A stretch of 64,000 nucleotides of DNA from UBA7957 sp965222695 (lineage in GTDB: Bacteria; Pseudomonadota; Gammaproteobacteria; Granulosicoccales; Granulosicoccaceae). The stretch lies in assembly GCA_965222695.1 (NCBI GenBank), contig OZ244967.1, forward strand, positions 3,906,001-3,970,000, written 5' to 3'. The translations under genes were made by a program, and so were the position numbers. Below, piece after piece: positions 42,375 to 52,098 of the stretch. Positions within the stretch are counted from its first letter, which is position 1. Each line of letters begins with the position of its first letter. Below the pieces are notes generated by a model, which did not search any database, was not told the DNA's origin, and worked only from the letters and a program-made list of their open reading frames with translations.

Positions 42375-43907
42375 TCAATCACCCAATATATCCGGCGGAA
42401 GGATGTTTTCCGGAACATCTTGATAGCACACGGGACGAAGAAACCGTCGAATTGCTAAGGTTCCAACTGAAGTGGCTCCAAAATTTGTCGATGCCGGATA
42501 TGGACCGCTGTGAACCATTGCGTCTGCGACCTCAACGCCTGTTGGAAATCCGTTTGCAATTACTCTTCCGGCCTTGCGTTCCAGAATCGGCAAAAGGCGT
42601 TGGCTCAGCGCTGAGTCGCCTGCTTCGAGGTGAAGCGTGCACGTTAGCTGGCCTTTAAGCGACTTGGCCAGTTCAGTAAATTGCGATTCGCTCTCCACGC
42701 GAACAACAATCCCCAACGGACCGAAAACTTCCTCACTTAACATCTCGTTTCGCAGCCATATCTCTCCTGTGGTTTCCAATAACTGAGGCGATACTGAACG
42801 GTCCTCGCAATCCGGCGACAGCACGGATGTAACGCCGACTTGGGTTAACATCTGGTCGCGACTTGAGCGAAATGTATCTGCAATTCCGTCTGTCAACATC
42901 GTTTGAGGGCTTTTCTGAGCCAAAAATCGGGCTACCGCCTCGACGAATGCATCTGCGTCGGCTCCATCCATCAAAAATACGATTCCCGGATTGGTACAAA
43001 ACTGACCAGCCCCTAATGCGAGTGAGTCAGCCCAACCCTGCGCAATACTGGCTCCACGCATTTCTACTGCTTGCGGCAGCAGAAATAAAGGGTTAATGGA
43101 GCCGAGTTCGCCGAAAAATGGAATCGGATTTTCTCGTTGAGCACACAGATTGAATAGTGCCCGACCACCTGACAGCGACCCGGTAAAGCCGACTGCGCAT
43201 ATCAAGGGATGCTGAACCAATGCAGCGCCTACATCCCGGCTTCCCCCCTGGATTAATGAGAACACACCGGGATCAAGGTCCAGCTGACTGATTGCCATAT
43301 GAATCGCTTCAGCAACGACCTCACTCGTGCCCGGGTGAGCGCTATGCCCTTTTACCACAACCGGACAGCCCGCCGCGAGTGCCGATGCCGTATCACCTCC
43401 GGCAACCGAAAACGCAAGCGGGAAATTCGAAGCACCGAATACGGCGACCGGACCAACCGGACGCTGGATTAGCCGGAGATCCGGACGCGGAAGCGGCTCT
43501 CGATCCGGCAGCGCAATATCGTGACGACGATCCAGGTAGTCTCCCTCCAAAATGTGATCTGCAAATTTGTTTAATTGCCCCGTTGTACGTCCGCGCTCGC
43601 TCTCAAGTCGGGTAGCTGGCAGGCCGGTTTCCTGACAAGCTATTTCCGTTATCTGTTTGGCACGGACATTTATCTCTTCAGCTATCGCGCGCAAAAACGC
43701 AGCACGCGTTTTACGAGAAGTATTCCCAAATATCTCAAAAGCATCTTCTGCGGCACAACATGCCGAATTAACGAGTTTCGGAGTGCCGGAGGAAAAAGTG
43801 TGAACAGGCCCATGTGCAGGCGAGGACTTAAAGCAATTGTTACTCTCGATCCAATGGCCTGCAATCAAATGTTTACCACTCGGTATATAGGGGTTTTGAA
43901 GACTCAT
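42375..43907 (-). CDS. aldehyde dehydrogenase, 2-oxoglutarate-semialdehyde type
   Basis: 510 residues, NAD(P)+ aldehyde dehydrogenase. Catalytic Cys in LGAGQFCTNPG, general-base Glu in FFGELGSINP, cofactor residues in GASNFPLAFSVAGGDTASALAAGCPVVVKGH (in pieces). GELGSINP and VFGASNFP are typical of ketoglutarate-semialdehyde (2,5-dioxovalerate) dehydrogenases used in sugar-acid and hydroxyproline breakdown. It would oxidise the aldehyde made by a pathway aldolase or dehydratase. Confidence 0.92.
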   Translation of the reverse strand: MSLQNPYIPSGKHLIAGHWIESNNCFKSSPAHGPVHTFSSGTPKLVNSACCAAEDAFEIFGNTSRKTRAAFLRAIAEEINVRAKQITEIACQETGLPATRLESERGRTTGQLNKFADHILEGDYLDRRHDIALPDREPLPRPDLRLIQRPVGPVAVFGASNFPLAFSVAGGDTASALAAGCPVVVKGHSAHPGTSEVVAEAIHMAISQLDLDPGVFSLIQGGSRDVGAALVQHPLICAVGFTGSLSGGRALFNLCAQRENPIPFFGELGSINPLFLLPQAVEMRGASIAQGWADSLALGAGQFCTNPGIVFLMDGADADAFVEAVARFLAQKSPQTMLTDGIADTFRSSRDQMLTQVGVTSVLSPDCEDRSVSPQLLETTGEIWLRNEMLSEEVFGPLGIVVRVESESQFTELAKSLKGQLTCTLHLEAGDSALSQRLLPILERKAGRVIANGFPTGVEVADAMVHSGPYPASTNFGATSVGTLAIRRFLRPVCYQDVPENILPPDILGD

Positions 43908-43998
43908 AGCATTTTCCTGTTATGATTTCGTTAATCATTGTGTACAGCAAAGTAACGGCATTTTTTTGGTTCTCGCCGGAGCCGCACAAGAATACGGA

Positions 43999-44736
43999 TT
44001 AAGTTGATTTCTTTTCGGCTTTTAGTTTTTTCCAGGCCTCAAACTCGGTCAGATTGTCCTCGTTGGTAGCGGGATAAAGGCCGATAATCGAGGCGCCGTT
44101 GCGAACCTTCTCAATGACAAAACTCTCGAAGTCGGTCATGCCGGCCGCTTCTTGGGCAATCTCATCGACTAGATGTGCCGGGACTACAATCACGCTGTCA
44201 TCGTCCCCGACCAGAATGTCACCCGGGAATACCGGGGCGTCCCCGCAGCCAATCGGCACATTAAGCTCAATCGCCTCATTGGTCGTAAGATTTGTCAAGC
44301 TGGCAGGTCGATTGTGGTACGCAGGAAAATCCAACTCTGCGATTCTCATCGCATCTCTAAATCCACCGTCGGTTACAACTCCTGCGGCCCCCCTAACCAT
44401 CAATCGGCTTATCAAAATGTCTCCCGCGGATGCCGCAGTTGCACTTTTACGGCTATCCATCACCAATACATGCCCTGGTGGACAGGTTTCTATGGCATGT
44501 CTCTGTGGGTGCTTCGGGTTTTTAAATACTTCTAGCTGATTGCGATCTTCTCGGGCGGGCATATACCGAAGTGTAAAGGCGGGCCCTACCATGTTGCGGC
44601 CTTTTTTGGCCAAAGGTCTCACGTCCTGAATAATCTGCTGCCGCAGTCCGCGACGAAATAAAGTCGTCGCAATCGTTGCGACGGAGACAGTTTCAAGGAT
44701 GGATTTAGTGTTTGGGGATAGCTGCTGTGAGGACAT
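43999..44736 (-). CDS. RraA-like family protein (aldolase/decarboxylase fold)
   Basis: 245 residues from ATG 44736, with AAAGGAG 7 bp upstream. RraA/HMG-aldolase fold: SAGDILISRLMVRGAAGVVTDGGFRD (in pieces GDILISRLMVRG, VTDGGFRD) supplies the Gly and Arg-Asp of the divalent-metal active site. Relatives are 4-hydroxy-4-methyl-2-oxoglutarate aldolase, oxaloacetate decarboxylase, and non-enzymatic RNase E inhibitor RraA. The catabolic setting favours an aldolase/decarboxylase role. Confidence 0.88.
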   Translation of the reverse strand: MSSQQLSPNTKSILETVSVATIATTLFRRGLRQQIIQDVRPLAKKGRNMVGPAFTLRYMPAREDRNQLEVFKNPKHPQRHAIETCPPGHVLVMDSRKSATAASAGDILISRLMVRGAAGVVTDGGFRDAMRIAELDFPAYHNRPASLTNLTTNEAIELNVPIGCGDAPVFPGDILVGDDDSVIVVPAHLVDEIAQEAAGMTDFESFVIEKVRNGASIIGLYPATNEDNLTEFEAWKKLKAEKKST

Positions 44737-44859
44737 AAAAGCTCCTTTGTGTTTCTGGCACGGCGAAGGCTGCATGCGAATCGCCTTCTGTATGTGTTGG
44801 CTCAAGGAATGGTGGCCGGTAAATGAGCGCGACCAGCCGAATTGTGGTACCAGCCCGGC

Positions 44860-46490
44860 TCATGAGTATTCCGGAATGGCGCCCTTTCGTTCGGACCGAC
44901 GTTCGGCTTGAATTTCAGGGTCCGGGCAAAGGCTCGCGGCCATCAGATTTCGTGTGTAACTCTCTCGCGGGTTTTCAAAAATTTGTGCGACGGGCCCCTG
45001 CTCGACGATACGCCCTTCTTGCATGACAACCACACGGTGAGCAAAGTCCCGCACGAGTGGGAGGTCATGCGCAATGAACAAATAGCTCAGACCCAGCTTC
45101 TCTTGCAGATCGGCCAACAATGACACGACTTGCGCTTGGATCGAAACATCAAGAGCAGAAACCGCCTCATCACAGATGATCAACTTTGGCTGTAATGCCA
45201 GTGCTCGTGCAATTGCAATGCGCTGGCGTTGTCCACCCGAGAACTGATGGGGAAAACGGTGCATATGTTCCGTTTCCATACCCACTTGATTTAAAAGTTT
45301 GCGGACTTGTTGAGTCCGCTGGGTCTTTGGCAGAATCCCCGGGTGAATAACAAAGGCCTCAGAAATGATATCGTGGATCGTCATTCGCGGATTTAGCGAC
45401 TGTGTAGGGTCCTGAAAGACCATCTGAATTTTGCGGCGTAAGCCGAAAAGTTCCCTTTTGTGCATGCTGACGAGGTCGCGGCCCTCGAACAGGGCTTCAC
45501 CGTTCGTAGCGCTCTGCAATCGCAGTACGGTTTTTGCCAGCGTCGATTTTCCGGAGCCGGACTCGCCCACGATCGCCACCGTCTCACCCGGTAGAACTGT
45601 GAGGCTGACCTTATCCAGAGCCACAAAGTCACCGAAGTGTTTGGACAATCCGTTTATCTCAAGAATCGGTCTGACCCCGGTGTCGAGAGGTTCCGCCAAT
45701 TCGCCCGCACCCGGAACTGCCGATATCAATTTCTGAGTGTAGGGGTGTTTAGGTCGATGATATATGTCAATGGCGTTACCCGATTCGACGATTTGTCCTG
45801 AATTCATAACAACGACGCGATCTGCAACCTCTGCCACCACGCCCAAATCGTGAGTTATCAACAGCAGACCCATTCCGGTTTCGGATTGCAGTTCCTCAAG
45901 CAACGCCAGAATCTGCGCTTGCACAGTCACGTCAAGCGCTGTTGTTGGTTCGTCCGCGATAAGAATGTCAGGCTTAAGTGCCAGCGCCATCGCGATCATA
46001 ACTCGCTGCCGTTGGCCACCGGAAAACTGGTGTGGGTAAGCATCGATCTTTTTTTCAACGTCCGGAATTCCGACACGATTCAGTAGTTCAGTGGTCTTGG
46101 CTTGCGTTTCGGATTTTTTGACGCCATGGGCCATCATAGTTTCGGCGATCTGAAACCCTATTGTATAAACCGGGTTCAGATGGCTAAGCGGGTCCTGAAA
46201 AATCATGCCGATCCGTTGGCCGTTGAGCGCCCTCCGCTCCTCTGCGGACATAGTCAGTATGTCCCTGCCTTCTAAGAGAATCTCACCCGACTTAATCTCA
46301 CCCGGAGGGATATCAATTAAATTCATGATTGCTGATGCGGAAACCGATTTCCCGATCCGGATTCACCTAATATTGCAAGGGTTTCACCTCGCTCCAGATG
46401 CCAGTTAACATCTCGGACTGCATGCACCGTGCCGTGCGAAGTGTGAAAATCCACCGACAGATTACGGACTTCGAGAAGGCGCCTATCCAT
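44860..46490 (-). pseudogene. Dpp/Opp-type ABC ATPase (DppD-DppF fusion) with a one-base frameshift in Walker A
   Basis: Begins at ATG 46490, overlapping the permease stop (ATGGATAG). The first 52 codons read normally (LEVRNLSVDF, GETLAILGESGSG), then the frame breaks at 46348-46350: GGAAATCGG instead of an expected GGAAAATCGG, destroying the Walker A Lys of the first ATPase. Reading continues in the other frame to 44860 with Q-loop, signature FSGGQRQRV, and a second complete ATPase (GESGSGKSTLAK, FSGGQRQRI). A missing A in an A-run may be a real mutation or a sequencing error. Confidence 0.85.
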
Positions 46491-47415
46491 TCTTCTTCCT
46501 CACGTTCTCAAGCCGCCAACGCTGAGCCGGATCAAGTGCAGTTCGCATCCAATGGGACACCAGATTAAGTGACAAAGTTGTCAGTATGATCGCCAGGCCC
46601 GGCCAGAAGGACAGCCACCAGGCATTAGTCAGATATGGGCGCCCTTGAGACACCATAAGACCCCAGGTGATCTCGGGAGGTTGAATGCCGATCCCAAGAA
46701 AGGAAAGCGAAGATTCGGCTAGCATGACAAAAGCGAAATCGAGTGTCGCAATCGTCACGAGCGTCGGAAAGACAACCGGTAAAATATGACGGAACACGAT
46801 CCGAGTGGACGAAGCGCCCATTACTTGCGCTGCCTGTACAAACATCCGTTCGCGAACTTCCAGTACTTCCGCACGTGATGTTCTCAGGTAAATCGGAATA
46901 CGTGTAATGGCGAGGACAATCACCAAATTGTAAACCGAAGATTCCAGCATAAACAGCACAATCACGGCCAACAGAAGTGACGGAAATGACATAATAATAT
47001 CGGCCAGGCGCATAATAATCTGACTTCCTATTTTTGAGGTGTAGCCGGCAACCAACCCCAAAGCTGTGCCGATAACCAAGGAACAGAATACTGCACCTGC
47101 AGCTACCATGATTGTATTCTGCGCCGCGACGATAATCCGGGCAAGCAACGGCCTGCCGAGTGCGTCACTGCCCAATAAGAACAACCAATGCCTGGAGAAA
47201 TCGAATGGCGGTGAGTTACGGCCCCTTAGATTCTGCCTGGTTGCGATGTCTTCAAATAGAACGGGTCCAAATACCGCGCAAATAAGAACCAGGATCAGGA
47301 AAACTACCGATGCGAATGCGAACTTATCCTGCCAGAGCATAGAGAAAAACTGCTCTACGGGCCGATGCGCGGGGAGATTTTGGACATCCGTATCTGCTTG
47401 CATATCATTTGCCAT
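46483..47415 (-). CDS. Dpp/Opp-type ABC transporter permease (DppC-like)
   Basis: 310 residues with six membrane helices; N-terminal extra segment and the periplasmic FGPVLFEDIATRQNLRGRNSPPF region of DppC/OppC proteins. The permease EAA loop is seen as VREREMFVQAAQVMGASSTRIVFRHILP-like (VRERMFVQAAQVMGASS). It pairs with the DppB-like permease, whose gene ends 3 bp before. Its stop overlaps the ATPase start by 8 bp. Confidence 0.93.
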   Translation of the reverse strand: MANDMQADTDVQNLPAHRPVEQFFSMLWQDKFAFASVVFLILVLICAVFGPVLFEDIATRQNLRGRNSPPFDFSRHWLFLLGSDALGRPLLARIIVAAQNTIMVAAGAVFCSLVIGTALGLVAGYTSKIGSQIIMRLADIIMSFPSLLLAVIVLFMLESSVYNLVIVLAITRIPIYLRTSRAEVLEVRERMFVQAAQVMGASSTRIVFRHILPVVFPTLVTIATLDFAFVMLAESSLSFLGIGIQPPEITWGLMVSQGRPYLTNAWWLSFWPGLAIILTTLSLNLVSHWMRTALDPAQRWRLENVRKKNG

Positions 47416-47418
47416 TTG

Positions 47419-48333
47419 TCAGTACCGGATGCGCGGATCGAGGATTGAATAGAGAATGTCGATGAGGAGATTCATGACGAAAATCGCTATTGCTGTGACC
47501 ATTATCGAAGCCAGGACGACTGTAAAATCCCGCTGAAGAATCGAGTCAATCATCAACTTTCCAACGCCTGGAAAACCAAAGATTGCTTCGACCACGACTG
47601 CCCCATTTAAAAGCGCTGCCGCTTGATCACCTACCACTGTGATAACCGGCAACATGGCGTTGCGGAGAGCATGGACAAAAATTATCGGCCGATTTCGGAT
47701 GCCCTTGGCCCGCGCTGTCTTTACATAGGCGGAGCTCAACGCCGTGATCATCGAGCCTCGCACAACCTGAAGTATAAGACCGAAGGGCCGAATGAACAAA
47801 ACCGAGATCGGCAAAATCCAGTGCCATACGGTTCCGGTTCCCGAGGTCGGTACCCAGCCGAGATTGACGGAGAATATAATAATTGCAACTATGGCAATCC
47901 AGAATTCCGGGGCGCTTGCAGCGATGAGGGAAAAGAAAGTGGCTATACGATCAAAAGCGCCCCCGACGTGAAACGCTGCGAGCGATCCCACGACAATTGC
48001 AAACACGAGAACCAGTGACATCGTGATGACGGCAAGCTGCAGCGTCCAAGCGAACCCTCGCAATACCACGTCAATTGCCGGTTCCGAACGGCGAATGGAC
48101 TCGCCGAAATCAAGACGTGCCAGGTCACCCATGTAGTTCAGGAATTGAATGATCAACGGATCATTCAAGCCGTGAATTTCACGGAACGCTTCCCGACTCT
48201 CTTCCGAGGCGTCGAGCGGTAAATACAATCCGGTGGGATCGCCGGTAAGCCGGCTCAAAAAGAAGACAAGTATAACAAGGCCCACTAGTGAGATAGCGCT
48301 CGCCAAGGCCCGCTTTTTTAGAAATGCCAGCAT
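47419..48333 (-). CDS. Dpp/Opp-type ABC transporter permease (DppB-like)
   Basis: 304 residues, six membrane helices, DppB family: FLSRLTGDPTGLYLP near the N-terminus and the EAA loop YVKTARAKGIRNRPIIFVHALRNAMLP (in pieces TARAKGIRNRP). Forms the transport channel with the DppC-like partner. 60 bp downstream of the binding protein gene, beyond a strong hairpin. Confidence 0.93.
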   Translation of the reverse strand: MLAFLKKRALASAISLVGLVILVFFLSRLTGDPTGLYLPLDASEESREAFREIHGLNDPLIIQFLNYMGDLARLDFGESIRRSEPAIDVVLRGFAWTLQLAVITMSLVLVFAIVVGSLAAFHVGGAFDRIATFFSLIAASAPEFWIAIVAIIIFSVNLGWVPTSGTGTVWHWILPISVLFIRPFGLILQVVRGSMITALSSAYVKTARAKGIRNRPIIFVHALRNAMLPVITVVGDQAAALLNGAVVVEAIFGFPGVGKLMIDSILQRDFTVVLASIMVTAIAIFVMNLLIDILYSILDPRIRY

Positions 48334-48355
48334 GTCGTATCTTCGCTCAGAAAAG

Positions 48356-48385
48356 CACGGCGGGCGAGATTCAGTGCCCGCCGTG
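48356..48385 (-). terminator. hairpin between binding-protein and permease genes
   Basis: 10-bp perfect GC-rich stem CACGGCGGGC / GCCCGCCGTG with 10-nt loop; on the minus strand it is followed by CTTTTC. Typical partial terminator or mRNA stabiliser that raises binding-protein levels relative to the permeases. Confidence 0.65.
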
Positions 48386-48393
48386 GATCAGAA

Positions 48394-49899
48394 TCACTTG
48401 AACTTGATCTGGGACAGCTGAAGTTCGCTGTTCGTGCGGATCGTTGGTGTGAAGTCCAACCGGTTGTTGACACGGCTAAATCCCACCATATGGAATAACA
48501 TGACATCAGCGATCACGTCTTCGTGTAGATAGCCGAATAGCTCTTTCCATTTTGCCGCGCGTTCTTCGCCTGTGGCGGCCGTAGCATCGGCAATCATCGC
48601 GTCTACTTTCTCGTCACGTATGCCGGATTGCTGACCTTCTGAGTGATACTTAAAGTACATAGAGAAAACGGGGTCGCCATTTGCATTATCGTGCTGAGCT
48701 TCAATAATTTCCGGACCGCGATTTTCGGGGAAGGGCTTGGCGTAGCGTTCCAACCACTCAGCGACTTCGACCATTTCAAGTTTCATGTTGAAACCTACGT
48801 CCGAATACATAGCCAGCAGCGCCTCCATCGTTTCCAAGACATTAGCAAAGTTATTGATTCGACCTATCAGTGTAATCTCGGTATCTACCGGAACACCATC
48901 GGCCTGGGCTTCACTAAGAAGTGCACGTGCACGATCGGGATCATAGGCAAATGGCTTTAAGTCATGGTCGTAACCAATGGTTGACGGAGGCGTGATCCCG
49001 GTTGCCAAAAGCGTGCCGTTAGCGAGAATAGTTCCAACAAATGCTTCACGGTCCACAGCGTAATTCAACGCCTCCCGAACACGTCTGTCATTCAGGGGCG
49101 CCATGGCGTGCTCCAGGCGCAGGAATACGGTTTCCGAATTCGGATAAGAAAAGTCCATCGACGGATCAGTCGCGTCCTGCAGAGCAATATTCGGTGCGAT
49201 ATCCGCCTCGCCCGATGCGATCATCGCCGCGCGAACCGCACTATCCGAACGAAACACGTATGTCGCGTTTTGTACTGTCGGAGCATCACCCCAATAATCC
49301 GGATAGGCCGACAGTTTGATGTACTGACCGCGTTCGTATTCGTCAAACGTGTATGGACCGGTTCCAATGGGATGATCGACAAATTTGTCCATTGATGTCT
49401 CTGACTTTGTCACGGTAACAGTCGACATAAGCATAGGAAGAATCGGCTGTGCTGGGTCTGCGGTTACATCAATAGTGTGCTTATCTACAACATTGGATGT
49501 AATTTCGATTCCGCCAAAGAACTTGGCACCAATTTCACAGGCAATGGCCTCGGATTTCACGCGCTTAAGTGAGTGTGCGACATCTCCCGCGTCAAATGCC
49601 GTACCGTCGCTGAATGTAACCCACTCTCGGAGTTTGAAGCGCCATGTACCATTGCCCATATCTTCCCAGCTTTCGGCCAGACGGGGCTGCAGGCCGGTAC
49701 CCGGTACCATTTCGGTGACGGTTTCCGAGATATTCTGAAAAAGTACGCGGCCAACATTTGATTTGGTGGCGGAACAAGGCTCTACAATTTCGAGTTCTTC
49801 AGACAGCACAATGGTAACTGCCGAGTCTTGTGCCGCTGCTACCGCAGTGGCTGTCGAGAACAAGAGTGCAGCCGTGAGGCAGTGGATGTTCTTGTGCAT
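48394..49899 (-). CDS. ABC transporter substrate-binding protein, SBP_bac_5 family
   Basis: 501 residues, periplasmic, with Sec signal (AALLFSTATAVAAAQ). Family 5 (DppA/OppA/NikA) landmarks: LAESWEDMGNGTWRFKLREWVTFSDGTAFDAGDV (in pieces), GTGPYTFDEY, and NDRRVREALNYAVDRE. Ligands of the family include peptides, opines, glycosides and metal chelates; the cluster context of sugar-acid-type enzymes suggests a non-peptide ligand. First gene of the transporter operon, divergent from the LysR gene. Confidence 0.92.
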   Translation of the reverse strand: MHKNIHCLTAALLFSTATAVAAAQDSAVTIVLSEELEIVEPCSATKSNVGRVLFQNISETVTEMVPGTGLQPRLAESWEDMGNGTWRFKLREWVTFSDGTAFDAGDVAHSLKRVKSEAIACEIGAKFFGGIEITSNVVDKHTIDVTADPAQPILPMLMSTVTVTKSETSMDKFVDHPIGTGPYTFDEYERGQYIKLSAYPDYWGDAPTVQNATYVFRSDSAVRAAMIASGEADIAPNIALQDATDPSMDFSYPNSETVFLRLEHAMAPLNDRRVREALNYAVDREAFVGTILANGTLLATGITPPSTIGYDHDLKPFAYDPDRARALLSEAQADGVPVDTEITLIGRINNFANVLETMEALLAMYSDVGFNMKLEMVEVAEWLERYAKPFPENRGPEIIEAQHDNANGDPVFSMYFKYHSEGQQSGIRDEKVDAMIADATAATGEERAAKWKELFGYLHEDVIADVMLFHMVGFSRVNNRLDFTPTIRTNSELQLSQIKFK

Positions 49900-49996
49900 T
49901 TGATCCTCCTAGTTTGAGTTTTGCAGAAGTGAAATCTTCACCTCTGCGTTCACAATTCGACATGAGTGCACATCGGATGCTTCCTTTATTTTCAAG

Positions 49997-50053
49997 ATTT
50001 GTAAAAATTAGTAAATTACAAATTTAGATTGCTGTGATACAAATTTTGTATCA
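49997..50053. promoter_or_regulatory. two palindromes in the ABC operon-LysR divergent promoter
   Basis: 50035-50053: perfect TGATACAAA-T-TTTGTATCA, containing ATAC-N7-GTAT, the shape of a LysR box. 49997-50023: ATTTGTAA / TTACAAAT with an 11-bp spacer. Both sit between the binding-protein start (49899) and the LysR start (50089). Confidence 0.5.
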
Positions 50054-50088
50054 TGCTATGTTCCGCATATCTATTTCAGGTAGAGAAA

Positions 50089-51012
50089 ATGCCACAGCGA
50101 CGGTTTGAACTTTTTCAGCTGCGGTGCTTCACGGCAGTCGCCGAAGAGCTGAGTTTTCGGCGAGCAGCCGAACGACTGAATATCACGCAACCTCCACTGT
50201 CACGACAGATTAAGCTGCTGGAGGAAAATATAAATTTGAAGCTTCTCGATAGAAACAATCGTCGAGTAAAGCTTACTGCCGCCGGAGAAAATTTTTATAG
50301 AAGTTCGATTGAACTCCTAAAAAATGCCGAGAAAGCAGTGCTGGATGCAAGACAGGCAGAGCATGGCAATATTGGAAACGTGACCTTGGGTTTTGTCCCC
50401 TCAGCTGCATTACAATTTGTTCCACTCATTGCCAAGAATGTATCTTTGGAATTGCCAAATGTGAACTTCGTACCGGTTGAAATGATGGGATATGAGATTA
50501 TCGAGGCGTGCAGATCGGCATGGATCGATTTGGGATTGACCCGAATGGAGCGACCGAGAGGCGAAATCGAGCGCACACTGGTAGTAAGCGAACCGTTTGT
50601 TGCAGCTATTCCAAGTTCACACCGATTAGCCGGCGTATCCGAACTCTCTATGTCCGATTTTGAAGGCCAGCCCTACGTTTCCTATACCACTGACCGTGGC
50701 GGCTTTTTAAAAGAAACAGTGCTTGCATTGTTCTCGAGTTGTGGCGTTGTCCCCGAAACGAAAATCGAAGCAAGCCAGACACATGCGGTAATAAGCATGG
50801 TGAACCAGGGAGTGGGATTTGCAATCGTGCCAAGTTCTGCCCAAGTGATGGCAATGAAAAACATTACATTTCGCGAACTCAATCTGCCGAGTCAGTTTCG
50901 ATCGGATATGTATCTGATCACGGGAATAGGAAAAACATCATTACTACGGGGACGTGTGGAAGAAATAATAGTAGAAACCTTAAGCCCATTCCGCGAACCA
51001 ACATTAGGATAG
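50089..51012 (+). CDS. LysR-family regulator of the ABC/aldolase cluster
   Basis: 307 residues from ATG 50089 (AGGTAGAG upstream); an in-frame ATG at 50053 overlaps the operator palindrome and is rejected. Winged HTH: FTAVAEELSFRRAAERLNITQPPLSRQIK in pieces (RRAAERLNITQPPLS). The effector domain resembles CatR/BenM/CbnR-type regulators (GFVPSAALQFVPLI; MVNQGVGFAIVPSS). Divergent from the transporter operon. Confidence 0.92.
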   Translation: MPQRRFELFQLRCFTAVAEELSFRRAAERLNITQPPLSRQIKLLEENINLKLLDRNNRRVKLTAAGENFYRSSIELLKNAEKAVLDARQAEHGNIGNVTLGFVPSAALQFVPLIAKNVSLELPNVNFVPVEMMGYEIIEACRSAWIDLGLTRMERPRGEIERTLVVSEPFVAAIPSSHRLAGVSELSMSDFEGQPYVSYTTDRGGFLKETVLALFSSCGVVPETKIEASQTHAVISMVNQGVGFAIVPSSAQVMAMKNITFRELNLPSQFRSDMYLITGIGKTSLLRGRVEEIIVETLSPFREPTLG

Positions 51013-51304
51013 AGCATGTACTGTCACTGACCATCGCTGCTTGTGACAGGCACGACCGGTCGATTTGCAGGGCCGGAATGTACTAATGGGCACTATGTAT
51101 TTTTATCGCTTCTCACTGTGCAGATCTTTTCCCCACTTGCATTACGAATGTTCCAAACTGAAACTCGCTCTGTTTTTATTGCAAATAATAATACCAACAA
51201 AAAACGCTAACAGGCCGAGGGAAAGATATACAACTGCGGTTAATTAGAATTTTAACCGGCCGATCATGATATGGATAATCAATGCCGCCTTCGTCAAACA
51301 ATAA

Positions 51305-51372
51305 GAGGAGCTTGCCTGGCAAGCGAAAACCGAATGGCCAAACCCCTTTCGCGAGGCTGCCTCGCTCCTACG
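51305..51372. repeat. REP-like pair
   Basis: GAGGAGCTTGCCTGGCAAGC at the left and GCGAGGCTGCCTCGCTCCTAC at the right (read in parts), in opposite orientation, 68 bp overall. Same family as at 33697. Confidence 0.65.
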
Positions 51373-51384
51373 GTGTAGAAAAAG

Positions 51385-51540
51385 CTATTGTCATCACCGC
51401 CGCAGCTCTCGATGTTGATACTGAAAACACGTTTGAGCCGCTGTGCCCATGTCATCGACGCTCGCCGCCCAGCTGGTGTTGCCGGTTCATCGGCTTCCCT
51501 GACTTTTGTTGCCCCTGCCCCGTTTTTTCGGCGTGATTAA
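51385..51540 (-). pseudogene. remnant of an IS91-type transposase C-terminus
   Basis: On the minus strand the frame reads DEPATPAGRRASMTWAQRLK and then RVFSINIESCGG, closely like the C-terminal end of IS91/IS801-like Y2 transposases (MTWAQRLKRVF-IDIE-C). The preceding basic stretch is in another frame, and the following zinc-finger end is lost. Only about 150 bp remain, next to a REP pair. Confidence 0.6.
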
Positions 51541-51671
51541 CGTCCGAAGTAAATACCCCATGAAACCGGGTAAGGTTCAGCGATTATGCTGATCGTCGAA
51601 AGAACTTTGCTGGCTGGTTTATACAAGTTACTGTACAAGCAGAAAGAGAGGGGCACGAAATTCGGAGGTTC

Positions 51672-52098
51672 AGAAGGGATATCATAATATTACAAATCCG
51701 GCCATTGAAATGCTCAATAGTCCCAACACTGTCCAATACATACTTGACAAACCCGTTAGCCAACAACCTGGTTATATTTTCAACTATAACTCTGGATGTT
51801 CACACCTTCTATTGGCGGTGTTAAGCCGGGCCGGATTGAACGTACCGGATTTTGCCCATAATTATCTTTTTAAACCGTTAGGAATAAGTAACTATATTTG
51901 GGATAAAGACTCAAATGGCATACCAGACGGTGCAGGCGGTTTGAGCATGAGAACTGGTGATATGGCAAAATTCGGGTACCTTTATTTTTGGTAAAATCCT
52001 ATATTATTCCCGCCGTGAAAGACTCACAGCCGTTGCCGGTGAACGAGAAAGCACTGACGACATTAAAATTAAAAAGCAAAAAATTTGAAATACACTAG
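51672..52098 (+). pseudogene. beta-lactamase-fold serine hydrolase remnant
   Basis: Middle part in frame to 51994: GYIFNYNSGCSHLLLAVLSR carries the YxN motif, then NYLFKPLGISNYIWDKDSNG and GGLSMRTGDMAKFGYLYF, all typical of class C beta-lactamase/DD-peptidase relatives. The SxxK part is missing upstream. After a stop, the tail IIPAVKDSQPLPVNEKAL, typical of the family's C-terminus, continues to 52098. Truncated at the front and deleted internally. Confidence 0.75.
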
